Positions 1-7,607 of a DNA stretch of 19,178 nucleotides are shown here, piece after piece. Within the stretch, counting starts at the first letter, position 1; every line of letters starts with the position of its first letter. The translations under genes were made by a program, and so were the position numbers. The notes beneath the pieces were generated by a model. It was not told where the DNA came from. It ran no database searches and saw nothing but the letters and a program-made list of their open reading frames with translations. The stretch comes from CAXBNV01 sp963977185 (GTDB lineage: Bacteria > Pseudomonadota > Gammaproteobacteria > JAGOUU01). Where the stretch lies: assembly GCA_963977185.1 (NCBI GenBank), contig CAXBNV010000031.1:1-19178 (forward strand). Reading direction: 5' to 3'.

Positions 1-582
1 ATTTCTATAGATAATAAAGATAATTTAGTTATTGCTTAGGTCGAACTGAGGTTTACAAGTAATCAAAATCGACGTGAGAGTTTTTTAATTGAGATTAGTA
101 GCGCAGGCTCTATCTCTTCAGCGCAAGAATTGGCATTAAACACCCTTAAAAATCATCCAGCAGTTTTGCAAACACCTGAACCATTGGTTTTGGTCAATGG
201 CATTATGTCAGGTAAAGTAGAGTTATGTATTTATTTCTGGATGGACGGAAATAAATATAATTGGCAAAAAGTTAAATCATCAGCTATTCGATTGATAAAA
301 CGAGCATTTCAAGATGCTAAAATTCTCATCCCAGGCACTGAAATAGAAATAAGTTTTGCTGATGAAGCAGTTGTATCAAAGCAAATTACTAAAGATAAAA
401 AAGTAAATAAAGTCACGCCAATGATTGAGGAATCGATTAATTCAACAACTAATGCAGAAGGTTGGTTAAGTAGTGATAAAGATGAAATTCAAAAACAGGC
501 ACAAAAATCAGATGTTATTGGCAAGGAGGAAAATCTATTAATCGGTTCTAAAAATTCCTCTTTGCACGATAAAATAAGCTAA
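1..582 (+). pseudogene. MscS-type mechanosensitive channel, C-terminal remnant with in-frame stop
   Basis: The reading frame from position 1 is interrupted by TAG at 37-39 and then stays open to TAA at 580-582. Codons 61-360 give a sequence typical of the cytoplasmic vestibule of MscS channels: NRRESFLIEI, then HPAVLQTPEPLVLVNG, then a YFWMDGNKY-like strand and IPGTEIEISF. The part before the stop (ISIDNKDNLVIA) resembles the family's beta-domain segment that normally continues into a conserved IPN-type motif, so the TAG falls inside conserved sequence. The pore-forming membrane helices would lie upstream of the window. A TTG at 130 could start a 150-residue fragment, but it would have no membrane segment. 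After residue 80 the tail is lysine-rich and unlike the family. I infer a broken gene. A sequencing error or a readthrough stop is the alternative. Confidence 0.65.
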
Positions 583-650
583 AATTTGACGCCGTTTAAA
601 TTTCTTTCAACGAGCAGCGCAGCAAAAAGATAAAAATTTATGGATAAATT

Positions 651-711
651 ATGTAATGGCTTATTTACTTAATTTAGTAAAGTCATTACATATATTAATA
701 ATAATATATGT
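651..711. repeat. Two nested inverted repeats upstream of the secreted-protein gene
   Basis: ATGTAATG at 651-658 pairs with CATTACAT at 684-691, with TTACT/AGTAA pairing further inside. Overlapping this is a perfect 10-bp inverted repeat, ACATATATTA (688-697) and TAATATATGT (702-711), with a 4-base loop. The second repeat ends 20 bp before the TATAAT at 731, where the -35 region would be. It could be an operator, or the first hairpin could end upstream transcription. It lacks a clear T-tract. Confidence 0.4.
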
Positions 712-730
712 AAAAATTATAAAAAGTCTA

Positions 731-736
731 TATAAT
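731..736 (+). promoter_or_regulatory. Probable -10 box of the secreted-protein gene, shared with its paralogue
   Basis: TATAAT lies 35 bp before the ATG at 772. The preceding -35 region is weak. The segment from this box to the start codon (TATAATACT, then CAT-TAAATAACAATAAT) is nearly repeated before the gene at 15476, where TATAAT lies at 15437-15442. Conservation of non-coding sequence between two distant paralogues supports a real promoter and leader. Neither leader has a clear Shine-Dalgarno sequence. Confidence 0.5.
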
Positions 737-771
737 ACTTAGCATCTTAAATAACAATAATAAAAACTAAG

Positions 772-1767
772 ATGAAAATATTATACAAAACAATCCTACT
801 ATTAATTATTTCTAATTTAGCCATAGCAGTTAAATTTCCAGAAAACCTACTTATATCAGATGAAGTTCGTAAAGATATAGAAAAAGTATCTGCTTTAAAA
901 CTAAATAAAAAATATAAAGCGTTTGCAAAGCAGTTAGAGCTAGATGAAGCTCAAGCAATAGACATGCCTAAAGATATGTATGGGCTAGTATTACTTACTA
1001 TTACAGAAATAATAAGCGTATTAACAGATACAATAATTTTAAATTCTATATTATTAATATCCGGTCTAACTACTGTCTTTGCTCAAAATGACACTTCTAA
1101 AATATCAATAAAAATGCGTCAATATTTAGAGTCAGAACAGCTGCCTATACCTTATAGTGGAATCAAAATAGTAGAACAAAAAAACACAAATAAGCTTACG
1201 AAAAGTACCTTGGAAATAAGAAATAAAGCAAAGCTTGAAATAAAACAAAATGGATACTATACAAACACAAAAGGTTTAAGAGCATCTGAGTTACTTAATT
1301 TAAAAAATGCAGATTCACCTTCTGATGTAAAACAGTTAGGTGTTATGTACACAGGATACAGAAAGCATTCATCGGAATTAAAAATATCTTTTCCTTTTGA
1401 TGATATAAAATTAGAAGAAATTACTAATGTCATTGGTTATGCTCCTGAAGGAGCATTTGATAAAAAAGAAGGGTGGTCTGGAGCAGTTGCTCATTTTGAA
1501 ACAAATTTTGGTAGTTGCTCACTAACAAAAAGCAACATGCATAAAACAGGAATGAGTGCTATATTTTCAAAAGATGATGTAACTTATGATATTAATAATA
1601 AAATAACCATTGCAGAAATTTATGGTTCTAAAAAAACTAAGTTTTTATATAGCTATATATGGTTTGATAAAGATTTTTATCGTAATTTAGAATGTGCGAG
1701 TGAAACATTTTCTAAATCAACTAAAAACAAAGTATTAAGTCTTGCTAAGGAATTAGATAAACAATAG
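772..1767 (+). CDS. Secreted or membrane protein of unknown function with N-terminal module shared with the 15476-16336 product
   Basis: I do not recognise a family for this 331-residue product. Residues 1-19 form a signal peptide: MK, a Leu/Ile-rich core, then A-I-A before V20. Residues 20-70 match the N-terminus of the 286-residue product at 15476-16336, including K-x-P-E-x-L, VSALK and MPKDMY; about half of the first 50 positions are identical. Beyond residue 70 the two proteins are unrelated. Here residues 71-105 are very hydrophobic and end in TVFAQND, which resembles a second, internal signal peptide or a membrane helix. The remaining 225 residues look like a soluble domain rich in Lys, Tyr and Phe with two Cys, around the SCSLTK and LECASE segments. 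The gene stands alone, and no Shine-Dalgarno precedes the ATG. Secretion is well supported. Function is unknown, and a host-directed role would be speculation. Confidence 0.8.
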   Translation: MKILYKTILLLIISNLAIAVKFPENLLISDEVRKDIEKVSALKLNKKYKAFAKQLELDEAQAIDMPKDMYGLVLLTITEIISVLTDTIILNSILLISGLTTVFAQNDTSKISIKMRQYLESEQLPIPYSGIKIVEQKNTNKLTKSTLEIRNKAKLEIKQNGYYTNTKGLRASELLNLKNADSPSDVKQLGVMYTGYRKHSSELKISFPFDDIKLEEITNVIGYAPEGAFDKKEGWSGAVAHFETNFGSCSLTKSNMHKTGMSAIFSKDDVTYDINNKITIAEIYGSKKTKFLYSYIWFDKDFYRNLECASETFSKSTKNKVLSLAKELDKQ

Positions 1768-1942
1768 AAAATAATCTGTAGTATTATATTTAAAGTTGAA
1801 ATTAATATAGCTATCTATGGTGACTAAATTTGATTAATAATAACTATAAAAAAATAGAATAAAATTTTATAGAGTAATTGGAGCACATAAAGTTTCACAA
1901 ATATAATGTTTGAACTATAATTTATAAAAAATGGAGATAAAA

Positions 1943-2383
1943 ATGGACAAAATTAAACCCCTTTTCACAGCAATAGCAACTTCAACAGGCGGTCGAAATG
2001 GTTCTAGTGAAGCAAGTGATGGATCTGTAAAAGTTAACTTATCTTTACCAAAAGCTATGGGCGGGCAGGCCAAGGAAAATACTACAACACCTGAGCATCT
2101 TTTTGCAACAGGTTATGCGGCTTGTTTCGGTGGTGCATTAGATTTTGTAGCAAAACAACATAAAAAAGATGCAACTGCTGCTAAAGTTACGTGTAGTGTT
2201 TCGATTGGAGAACGAAATGAAAGTGGTTTTGGATTGGCAGTAAAATTTATGATTGAAGATAATAATTTGTCACAAAAAGATCTTTCTATGCTTGTTAAAG
2301 AAGCGCATGAAAAAATTTGTCCTTATTCACATGCAACACGTGGAAATATTGAAGTTGATTTTGAGATATCTGGGGTGCAATAG
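1943..2383 (+). CDS. ohr: Organic hydroperoxide resistance protein (Ohr/OsmC family)
   Basis: Ohr is a cytoplasmic thiol peroxidase that reduces organic and fatty-acid hydroperoxides, usually recharged through lipoylated proteins. The 146-residue product has the usual length. Both reactive cysteines are visible: Cys61 in GYAACFGGAL and Cys126 in KICPYSHATRGN. The partners Arg18 (GGRNG) and Glu51 (TTPEHLFA) that position the peroxide are also present. I chose ATG 1943 rather than ATG 1931 because GGAG at 1933-1936 sits at the right distance before 1943 and would overlap the earlier start. The gene is monocistronic, and no OhrR-type regulator is visible in the window. For a host-associated bacterium it would protect against lipid peroxides made by host defences. 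The family assignment is near certain. Confidence 0.93.
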   Translation: MDKIKPLFTAIATSTGGRNGSSEASDGSVKVNLSLPKAMGGQAKENTTTPEHLFATGYAACFGGALDFVAKQHKKDATAAKVTCSVSIGERNESGFGLAVKFMIEDNNLSQKDLSMLVKEAHEKICPYSHATRGNIEVDFEISGVQ

Positions 2384-2427
2384 AAAGAAAGCACTTAATA
2401 TTTAAAGCTAGAATTGAGTACCTATAG

Positions 2428-2541
2428 CTAGAAAATAATAAAAAATTATCTAGCTACAGAATATTAAATGAAAATGTTATTGGGAAAATAAAGAAATTTA
2501 AACTTCTTGCAGATAAGTACCAAACTTCAAAGTCATTATAG
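2428..2541 (+). pseudogene. IS5-family transposase, C-terminal remnant
   Basis: An open stretch without a start codon reads NKKLSSYRILNENVIGKIK and then KFKLLADKYQTSKSL before TAG at 2539-2541. This resembles the end of IS5-family DDE transposases, where the catalytic Glu of the ENVIG-type motif is followed by an R/K-x-F-K/R-I-L-A-D/E-K/R-Y block and then normally RNRRKRF and more. The rest of the transposase and the terminal repeats are absent. It is a scar of a past insertion between ohr and the broken ABC-F gene. Confidence 0.6.
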
Positions 2542-2718
2542 AAATATAGAAATATATAATTTTACTTAATGATTTTCTCATTTATATTTGCTATGATATA
2601 AAAATCAAATTGTTAATTTCAAGCTTACTATTTTACTAAAAGGTATTAGTCCAATGCGCAAATAAATTTCTATAAAACTTTATTTTATTGATTATATTAG
2701 TTTTTTTAGGAGTTTATT

Positions 2719-3995
2719 ATGAGTAGCCGTATTAATTTCAAATTAAAAACAAAGTCACAGATATTTTAAAAGATTTAAATTTATCTGATATTGATATTAG
2801 TCGAAAATTTGATTCTCTATCAGGAGGAGAATGTACAATATTAATGCTTGCAAAAGCTTTTCTATCTGATAGTGATTTTATTATTTTTGATGAGCCTACT
2901 AATAATCTAGATTTAAACTCCAGAAAAAATTTATATAAAAAAGTAAAGGATTATAAAAAAGGACTAATTATAGTAAGTCATGATAGGGAGCTGTTAAATT
3001 TAATGGATGAAATTATAGAAATCAACCCATTAGGAATTAGTATTTTTGGAGGTAATTATAGTTTTTATTTACAAGAGAAGGCTATAATAGAAAATTCAAA
3101 TTTGAAAAATCTTGATATTGCTAAAAAAGATTTAAAAAAAATAAAAAAAGAGGCACAAGTAACGAAGGAAAAGCAAGAGAAGAAAAGCTCGCAAGGAAAG
3201 AATTTAAGAAAAAATGGCGGGCAATCAAAACTTATTTTGAATGCCATGCAAGAAAAATCTGAACAAACATTAAATACGCTATCATTAAAAGAAAAAAGAA
3301 TACTAACAGATGCTCAAAATAAACTGCAAGAAGCTAAAGAAAATATTTTTAGTGGAAAAAATTTTAATTTTGATATGTCTTGCACAAAAATACCAGAAAA
3401 TAAAAAAGTATTAGAAATACAAGATTTAAGTTTTTCATATAAAGATAAAAATATTTTAAACAAATTTAATTATTTAATTACAGGTCCGCAAAGAATAGCT
3501 ATTTATGGGAATAATGGTTCTGGTAAAACAACATTTTTAAAATTATTGGTGAAAGAACTAAAGCCTGATTCAGGCACTATAATGTTCGGCACAGAAAAAA
3601 TAAATTATTTTGATCAAAATATAAATATTTTAAATGATAATTTAAGTATTTTAGATAATTATTTAAATATAAATCAAGATATAAAAGAGGAAGATGCTAG
3701 AACAAATTTAGCAAGGTTTTTATTTAGAAATAAGCTTGCATTAAAATTAGTAAAGAATCTAAGCGGTGGAGAGAAGCTGAGAGCTGCTTTAGCATTAGTA
3801 TTAACTTCAAATAAAGTGCCTGAACTTTTGATTCTTGATGAGCCGACTAATCACTTAGATATTAATAGTGTAAGTTTTCTTGAAAAAGTATTAAATGACT
3901 ATAAAGGGGCATTATTAGTTGTTTCACATGATGAAAGTTTTTTAAAAAACATAGGTGTTAATGGTGAAATTAATTTTGGTTCTAAAAGATTGTAA
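2719..3995 (+). pseudogene. ABC-F family ATPase, first domain truncated and frameshifted
   Basis: ABC-F proteins are soluble tandem ATPases that act on the ribosome as translation factors or antibiotic-protection proteins. AGGAG at 2708-2712 and ATG 2719 still look like a genuine start, but that frame stops after 16 codons at an IF-TAA. The ABC-F frame is open from 2736, with LSGGE of the first ATPase domain at 2819-2833, Walker B FIIFDEPTNNLDL at 2877-2915 and the VSHD switch. About 140 residues including the first Walker A are missing. A Lys-rich linker follows, then a complete second domain: GNNGSGKTT near 3510, LSGGEKLRAALA near 3758, LLILDEPTNHLDI near 3825 and VVSHD. A 383-residue product could start at ATG 2844, but it would lack the first nucleotide site. 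I infer an internal deletion. The long intact remainder suggests recent loss or some retained expression. Confidence 0.8.
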
Positions 3996-4002
3996 TATTG
4001 TA

Positions 4003-4031
4003 TCACCTAAAACAAGGGATGTTTTAGGTGA
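4003..4031. terminator. Strong hairpin after the ABC-F remnant
   Basis: TCACCTAAAAC (4003-4013) and GTTTTAGGTGA (4021-4031) form a perfect 11-bp stem with a 7-base loop, starting 7 bp after the stop codon at 3993-3995. There is no T-run on either side, so it may be an RNA-stabilising hairpin or a weak terminator rather than a classic intrinsic one. Confidence 0.5.
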
Positions 4032-4141
4032 GCAAGAATAATTTGGAGTAATAATAATTTCAGTATTAGTTTTTGTAGTAGCTCAAATCTAAACTGACAG
4101 ACACCATTTAAAAAGTGGGTAACTGTACGATTAAGTCAGAG

Positions 4142-4171
4142 CTAATACAATTTATGATTGCGTTAGTTTTT
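4142..4171 (+). terminator. Hairpin plus T-run between the convergent ABC-F and CoA-transferase genes
   Basis: CTAATACAAT (4142-4151) pairs with ATTGCGTTAG (4157-4166) with one mismatch and a 5-base loop, and TTTTT follows at 4167-4171. This fits an intrinsic terminator for plus-strand transcripts arriving from the ABC-F side, placed between convergent transcription units. Confidence 0.4.
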
Positions 4172-4202
4172 GATAATTTAGCTGCGGAAACGGAGATATA
4201 CA

Positions 4203-5516
4203 TTAAATTAGAGACATTTTTTTTGCACTTTCTATTAATTCATCTCTAAAATTAGGATGCGCTAACTCTATTAGTTTTTTGGCTCTTTGTGTTGAAGATA
4301 AACCTTTTAAATTAATTACTCCGTATTCCGTAGCTACATATTCAGTGTCAATTCTTAAATCTGTTACAACTCCAGTGAGCTGAGGTACAATTTTACTAAT
4401 TTGACCACCTTTAGTCGTTGATTCAAACGCCAATATTGATTTTCCACCTTTAGATAAATAAGCCCCCCTGACAAAATCATTTTGACCTCCTGGGCCTCCA
4501 TACTGATGTCCAAGTAAAAATTCAGCATTGACTTGTCCATATAAATCTATCTCTATTATGCTATTTACAGAGATAACATTATCGTTTTCTGATATAACGC
4601 TAGGATTGTTAACATAGTCTACAGGGTATGTTTCCATAGAAGGATTATCATTCATAAACTCATACATTTGAACGTTACCAAATGCAAGAGTAAAAACATG
4701 CTTATTTTTATTAATATTTTTTTTAGCTCCTGTAACAATCCCTTTTTGAATTAAGTCAACCATGCCAGGAGATAATAATTCAGAATGAATCCCTAAATCA
4801 TTATGATTTATTAAATATTGACAAACAGCATCTGGCGCACCACCTACACCCATTTGAATTGTTGCGCCATTAGGAATCAACTCACTAATTGCTTTACCGA
4901 TTTTTATATCTTCCTTCAGTGGTGGACGAGGATTAAGTGCAACTAAAGGAACTGTATTTTCTACAATAGCCGTAACTTCACTTACATGTAATAGCGAATC
5001 ACCAAAAACTCGTGGCATATTTTCATTAACTTCAACAATTAATTTTTTAGCATGTCGAGCTGCAGTTGATGTATAGTCATTATTTGTGCCAAAAGTAAAA
5101 TATCCAGATTTATCCATTGGACTTACAGTTACAACAAAGGTATCAAGTTCAATATTTTCTCTAAAATAACGAGGCAAATGACTAAAAGAATTGGGGACAT
5201 AATAAATAACTTTTCTTTGATCCTTCATTCCTAGTTTCACTAACTGTCTTTCTTTTGCACCCAAGAAACCTGGATGAGGTTTTATAATATCCATTAAATC
5301 ATATTCAAGTATAGTATTATTTGCTGGTTCTTCTGCATGCATATAATAAACATTTAATTTATCATATTTTCTTTCACTCGCACGTTCGGCGATTGCTTTT
5401 AATAATGCCGGAGGTTGACTTACAGCCATACCAAAACCAATATTACAATCACGATTAATTAATTTCACCGCTTCACTTGGATTAGTTAGTTTTTTTTTAT
5501 ATAATTCTTTATACAT
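4203..5516 (-). CDS. ripA: CoA-transferase of the acetyl-CoA hydrolase / 4-hydroxybutyrate CoA-transferase family; probable itaconate CoA-transferase
   Basis: This 437-residue enzyme belongs to the class I CoA-transferase group that includes 4-hydroxybutyrate CoA-transferase. Visible family features are GVGGAPDAV at 223-231, GIHSEL at 242-247 whose Glu246 is the likely catalytic glutamate forming the acyl-CoA thioester, GPGGQNDFVRGA at 341-352, and ATEYGVINLKGLS at 395-407. It is the last gene of a three-gene minus-strand operon, 22 bp after the hydratase gene, with GGAGAG as its ribosome site. The neighbours, a MaoC-type hydratase and a CitE-type lyase, reproduce the Yersinia RipA-RipB-RipC set, so the likely reaction is transfer of CoA from succinyl-CoA (or acetyl-CoA) to itaconate. 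Family membership is firm. The substrate is inferred from context, and mesaconate or another dicarboxylate is possible. Confidence 0.88.
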   Translation of the reverse strand: MYKELYKKKLTNPSEAVKLINRDCNIGFGMAVSQPPALLKAIAERASERKYDKLNVYYMHAEEPANNTILEYDLMDIIKPHPGFLGAKERQLVKLGMKDQRKVIYYVPNSFSHLPRYFRENIELDTFVVTVSPMDKSGYFTFGTNNDYTSTAARHAKKLIVEVNENMPRVFGDSLLHVSEVTAIVENTVPLVALNPRPPLKEDIKIGKAISELIPNGATIQMGVGGAPDAVCQYLINHNDLGIHSELLSPGMVDLIQKGIVTGAKKNINKNKHVFTLAFGNVQMYEFMNDNPSMETYPVDYVNNPSVISENDNVISVNSIIEIDLYGQVNAEFLLGHQYGGPGGQNDFVRGAYLSKGGKSILAFESTTKGGQISKIVPQLTGVVTDLRIDTEYVATEYGVINLKGLSSTQRAKKLIELAHPNFRDELIESAKKMSLI

Positions 5517-5538
5517 TTTATACTCTCCGATTTTTTAA

Positions 5539-6603
5539 TTAGTAGCCAGCCTTTGCATAAGGACCTAATCCTTTTTTATAGACTAAAAAATGTCGTTCAT
5601 AAGAACAAACTAACTTATTATTTTGATTAAATGCCTCAGATTTAACATGCATGATCCCTTGAGATGGGCGAGATTTAGATTCTCTCTTATCTATAATTGT
5701 AGATCTAGCATAAATAGTGTCTCCAGCAAAAACATTTTCATGAAGTTTTATATTATGCCAACCTAGATTAGCAACTACTCTATCAAAAGTACGTGTTGTC
5801 AGAGCGGTTAACACGCCAACAATAAAAGGCTCTGCAATAGAAATCTTTCCTTTTTGGTATTGGCTTGCAAAATGCTCATTACTATATTGTGGTGATAATT
5901 CAATTGACCGTAGTGCGTGTAGACGATTTTCTTCTATAGAAAAAGTTTTGCCCGGTCTATGATCATATACTTCTCCTGGTATTAAATCTTCAAAGTAAAT
6001 GCCAACTTGTTCGCGATAAATATTATCTTCTATTAGTCTATGTGATGAAAATTTGGCATTTTCAATTTTACTTATAATTAATTTATCTTTTATTTCTACA
6101 GGATGCATCCCTGATTTATAGACTAATATTTTATATTGTATTTTTGCAACTATATCATCATGTTGGTTAACACCTGTAGTTACAGCAGTTATTAATCCGT
6201 TATTATCATCATAGTTTTCTAAAGAAATAATCTCCGTTTCTGAATATAGTGTATCACCACCAAAAACAGGATGCGTCATTGCTATATCTTCAAATTCAAT
6301 TATGCGTTTTTTTCTAGCAAAAGTTTTTGATGCCATGCCTATTATTTTTTGCAATGTCATGGTACTCACGCCCAAACAGTTAGTCCATTCTGTTTTAGAG
6401 GCATAATGCTCATCATAATGCAATTGGGCGTTATTAATAGTATCAAGAGCTTCATTAGCATTGTCTTGCTGACTTACTGTTATACCTGGGCGATGTTGGA
6501 ATTTTTGACCAACTACAAATTGTTCAAAATCTAGACCAAAATGTTCAAGGTATGTGCTTTCAGCTGTTTTAACATAAGCCCTAAATGGTATAATTTGATT
6601 CAT
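5539..6603 (-). CDS. ripB: Double hot-dog MaoC-family hydratase; probable itaconyl-CoA / mesaconyl-CoA hydratase
   Basis: The 354-residue product consists of two related hot-dog domains, about residues 20-165 and 200-345. The duplication is visible by eye: HRPGITVSQQDN (37-48) and HRPGKTFSIEEN (215-226), HYDEHYAS (62-69) and YSNEHFAS (240-247), and VFGGDTLYSETEI (113-125) and VFAGDTIYARSTI (291-303). This fused architecture is that of 2-methylfumaryl(mesaconyl)-CoA hydratases and related itaconyl-CoA hydratases. The expected role is hydration of itaconyl-CoA to citramalyl-CoA, which the neighbouring lyase would cleave. Spacing to the adjacent genes is 20 and 22 bp, and AGGA precedes the ATG. 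The hydratase fold is certain. The exact acyl-CoA is inferred from the operon. Confidence 0.88.
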   Translation of the reverse strand: MNQIIPFRAYVKTAESTYLEHFGLDFEQFVVGQKFQHRPGITVSQQDNANEALDTINNAQLHYDEHYASKTEWTNCLGVSTMTLQKIIGMASKTFARKKRIIEFEDIAMTHPVFGGDTLYSETEIISLENYDDNNGLITAVTTGVNQHDDIVAKIQYKILVYKSGMHPVEIKDKLIISKIENAKFSSHRLIEDNIYREQVGIYFEDLIPGEVYDHRPGKTFSIEENRLHALRSIELSPQYSNEHFASQYQKGKISIAEPFIVGVLTALTTRTFDRVVANLGWHNIKLHENVFAGDTIYARSTIIDKRESKSRPSQGIMHVKSEAFNQNNKLVCSYERHFLVYKKGLGPYAKAGY

Positions 6604-6623
6604 GAAAATATCCTGCTGTATTT

Positions 6624-7457
6624 TTATTTAAAAGATAAAATTCGTTTGGCTGCTTTATAAACAGGAACATCAATCATTTTCCCGTCTATTTCGCAGGCAT
6701 TACCCCCTGAGCTTTCATAAACATCAACAATTTTTTTAGCTCTTTCTATTTCTTGGGTCGTGGGAGAAAATGTATTTTTTATTGGCTGTATATGTTTTGG
6801 ATGGATAGCCAATTTTCCTGTATATCCAAGACCTTTAACTTTCTGAGTTTCTTCAATAATACCTGAGTCATCTGAATCTTTAAGATTTAAATATGGGACA
6901 TCTAATGCTGCAATACCTTTTGATGCTGCTGCTCTTATAATTAAAGAACGAGCATTAAGCATTGGCTCCCATGCTAACTTTGCATGCAAATCTGCAGCTA
7001 AATCAGCTCCACCAAAAACTAATCCTTGTACATTAACGCTGGAATATGCAATTTCTTTAGCATTATATAAACCTATAGCTGATTCAATTAAAATTAAATA
7101 AGAAATATTATGTGGGGATAATAAAGAATCTAATATTATAATTTCAGCAGCATATTCAGTTTTAGGAACCATTATTACATCAGGGTACGCTTTGGCATCT
7201 ATTAATGCAGATAAATCTTTTAAACCAGCAGGTGTTTTTAAGCTATTTATTCTAAGGCACTGAATAAAGCTATCATCTTTTTTGTATTCTTTAAAATAAT
7301 TGATTACAATATTTCTGGCTTCATCTTTATTTGCTAAAGTAACAGAATCCTCTAAATCAATGATTAAGCCATCTGCTCCGGTCTGCTTCGCCTTTTCAAA
7401 ACGCTCAGGTTTATTAGCCGGAGTAAAAAGTAATGTTCTTATATTTTGTAAGTTCAT
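6624..7457 (-). CDS. ripC: CitE-like HpcH/HpaI-family lyase; probable (S)-citramalyl-CoA lyase
   Basis: This 277-residue TIM-barrel lyase has the expected CitE-like pattern: RTLLFTPANKPERF at 7-20, DLEDSV at 34-39, CLRIN around Arg69, the metal-binding glutamate in LIESAIGL (Glu125), and GGADLAADL with Asp152. The C-terminal KLAIHPKHIQPI and the final swapped helix segment are also present. The product is the length of stand-alone CitE-like enzymes and is not part of a citrate lyase complex, because no alpha or gamma subunits are nearby. It is the first gene of the operon. The ATG at 7457 has only a weak ribosome site. In context it should split citramalyl-CoA into acetyl-CoA and pyruvate. 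Malyl-CoA or beta-methylmalyl-CoA are alternative substrates. Confidence 0.88.
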   Translation of the reverse strand: MNLQNIRTLLFTPANKPERFEKAKQTGADGLIIDLEDSVTLANKDEARNIVINYFKEYKKDDSFIQCLRINSLKTPAGLKDLSALIDAKAYPDVIMVPKTEYAAEIIILDSLLSPHNISYLILIESAIGLYNAKEIAYSSVNVQGLVFGGADLAADLHAKLAWEPMLNARSLIIRAAASKGIAALDVPYLNLKDSDDSGIIEETQKVKGLGYTGKLAIHPKHIQPIKNTFSPTTQEIERAKKIVDVYESSGGNACEIDGKMIDVPVYKAAKRILSFK

Positions 7458-7535
7458 ATAATATTTCTAAAAATTATTTATAGTAATTTGTATGTTTAAT
7501 GGACATATAACATTTAAAATAGTTCTAATATATAT

Positions 7536-7541
7536 ATTATA
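7536..7541 (-). promoter_or_regulatory. Candidate -10 box of the itaconate-type operon
   Basis: On the minus strand a TATAAT lies about 80 bp before the lyase start at 7457. No good -35 box is seen. A short palindrome, ATTTATTAAAT on the minus strand, lies just upstream and could be a regulator site, for example for a LysR-type protein. No such regulator gene is in the window. Confidence 0.3.
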
Positions 7542-7544
7542 CTA

Positions 7545-7566
7545 GCATTTAATAAATGCCGGTTTT
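7545..7566 (+). terminator. Small hairpin with T-run in the operon upstream region
   Basis: GCATTT (7545-7550) and AAATGC (7554-7559) form a 6-bp stem followed by CGGTTTTT on the plus strand. It may be a weak plus-strand terminator or part of the operator of the divergent minus-strand operon. Confidence 0.25.
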
Positions 7567-7607
7567 TGCTTAACATACTAATATTAAAAGTAATATTTAT
7601 TTGGAGA

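Noticed and set aside
1931..1942. Earlier ATG adding four residues to Ohr
   Set aside because: It overlaps the GGAG ribosome site that serves ATG 1943, and Ohr proteins usually begin near that point.
3065..3247. Minus-strand 60-codon ORF rich in Phe and Ser
   Set aside because: It is the antisense of the Lys-rich linker of the ABC-F gene, so poly-Lys codons read as poly-Phe. It has no ribosome site or family resemblance.
4090..4140. Segment AAACTGACAGACACC and nearby GTAACTGTACG resembling an insertion-sequence end
   Set aside because: No matching opposite end, target duplication or transposase is nearby, and I cannot tie it to a known family.
6349..6534. Plus-strand 61-codon ORF
   Set aside because: It lies wholly antisense to the double hot-dog hydratase gene, whose coding evidence is strong.
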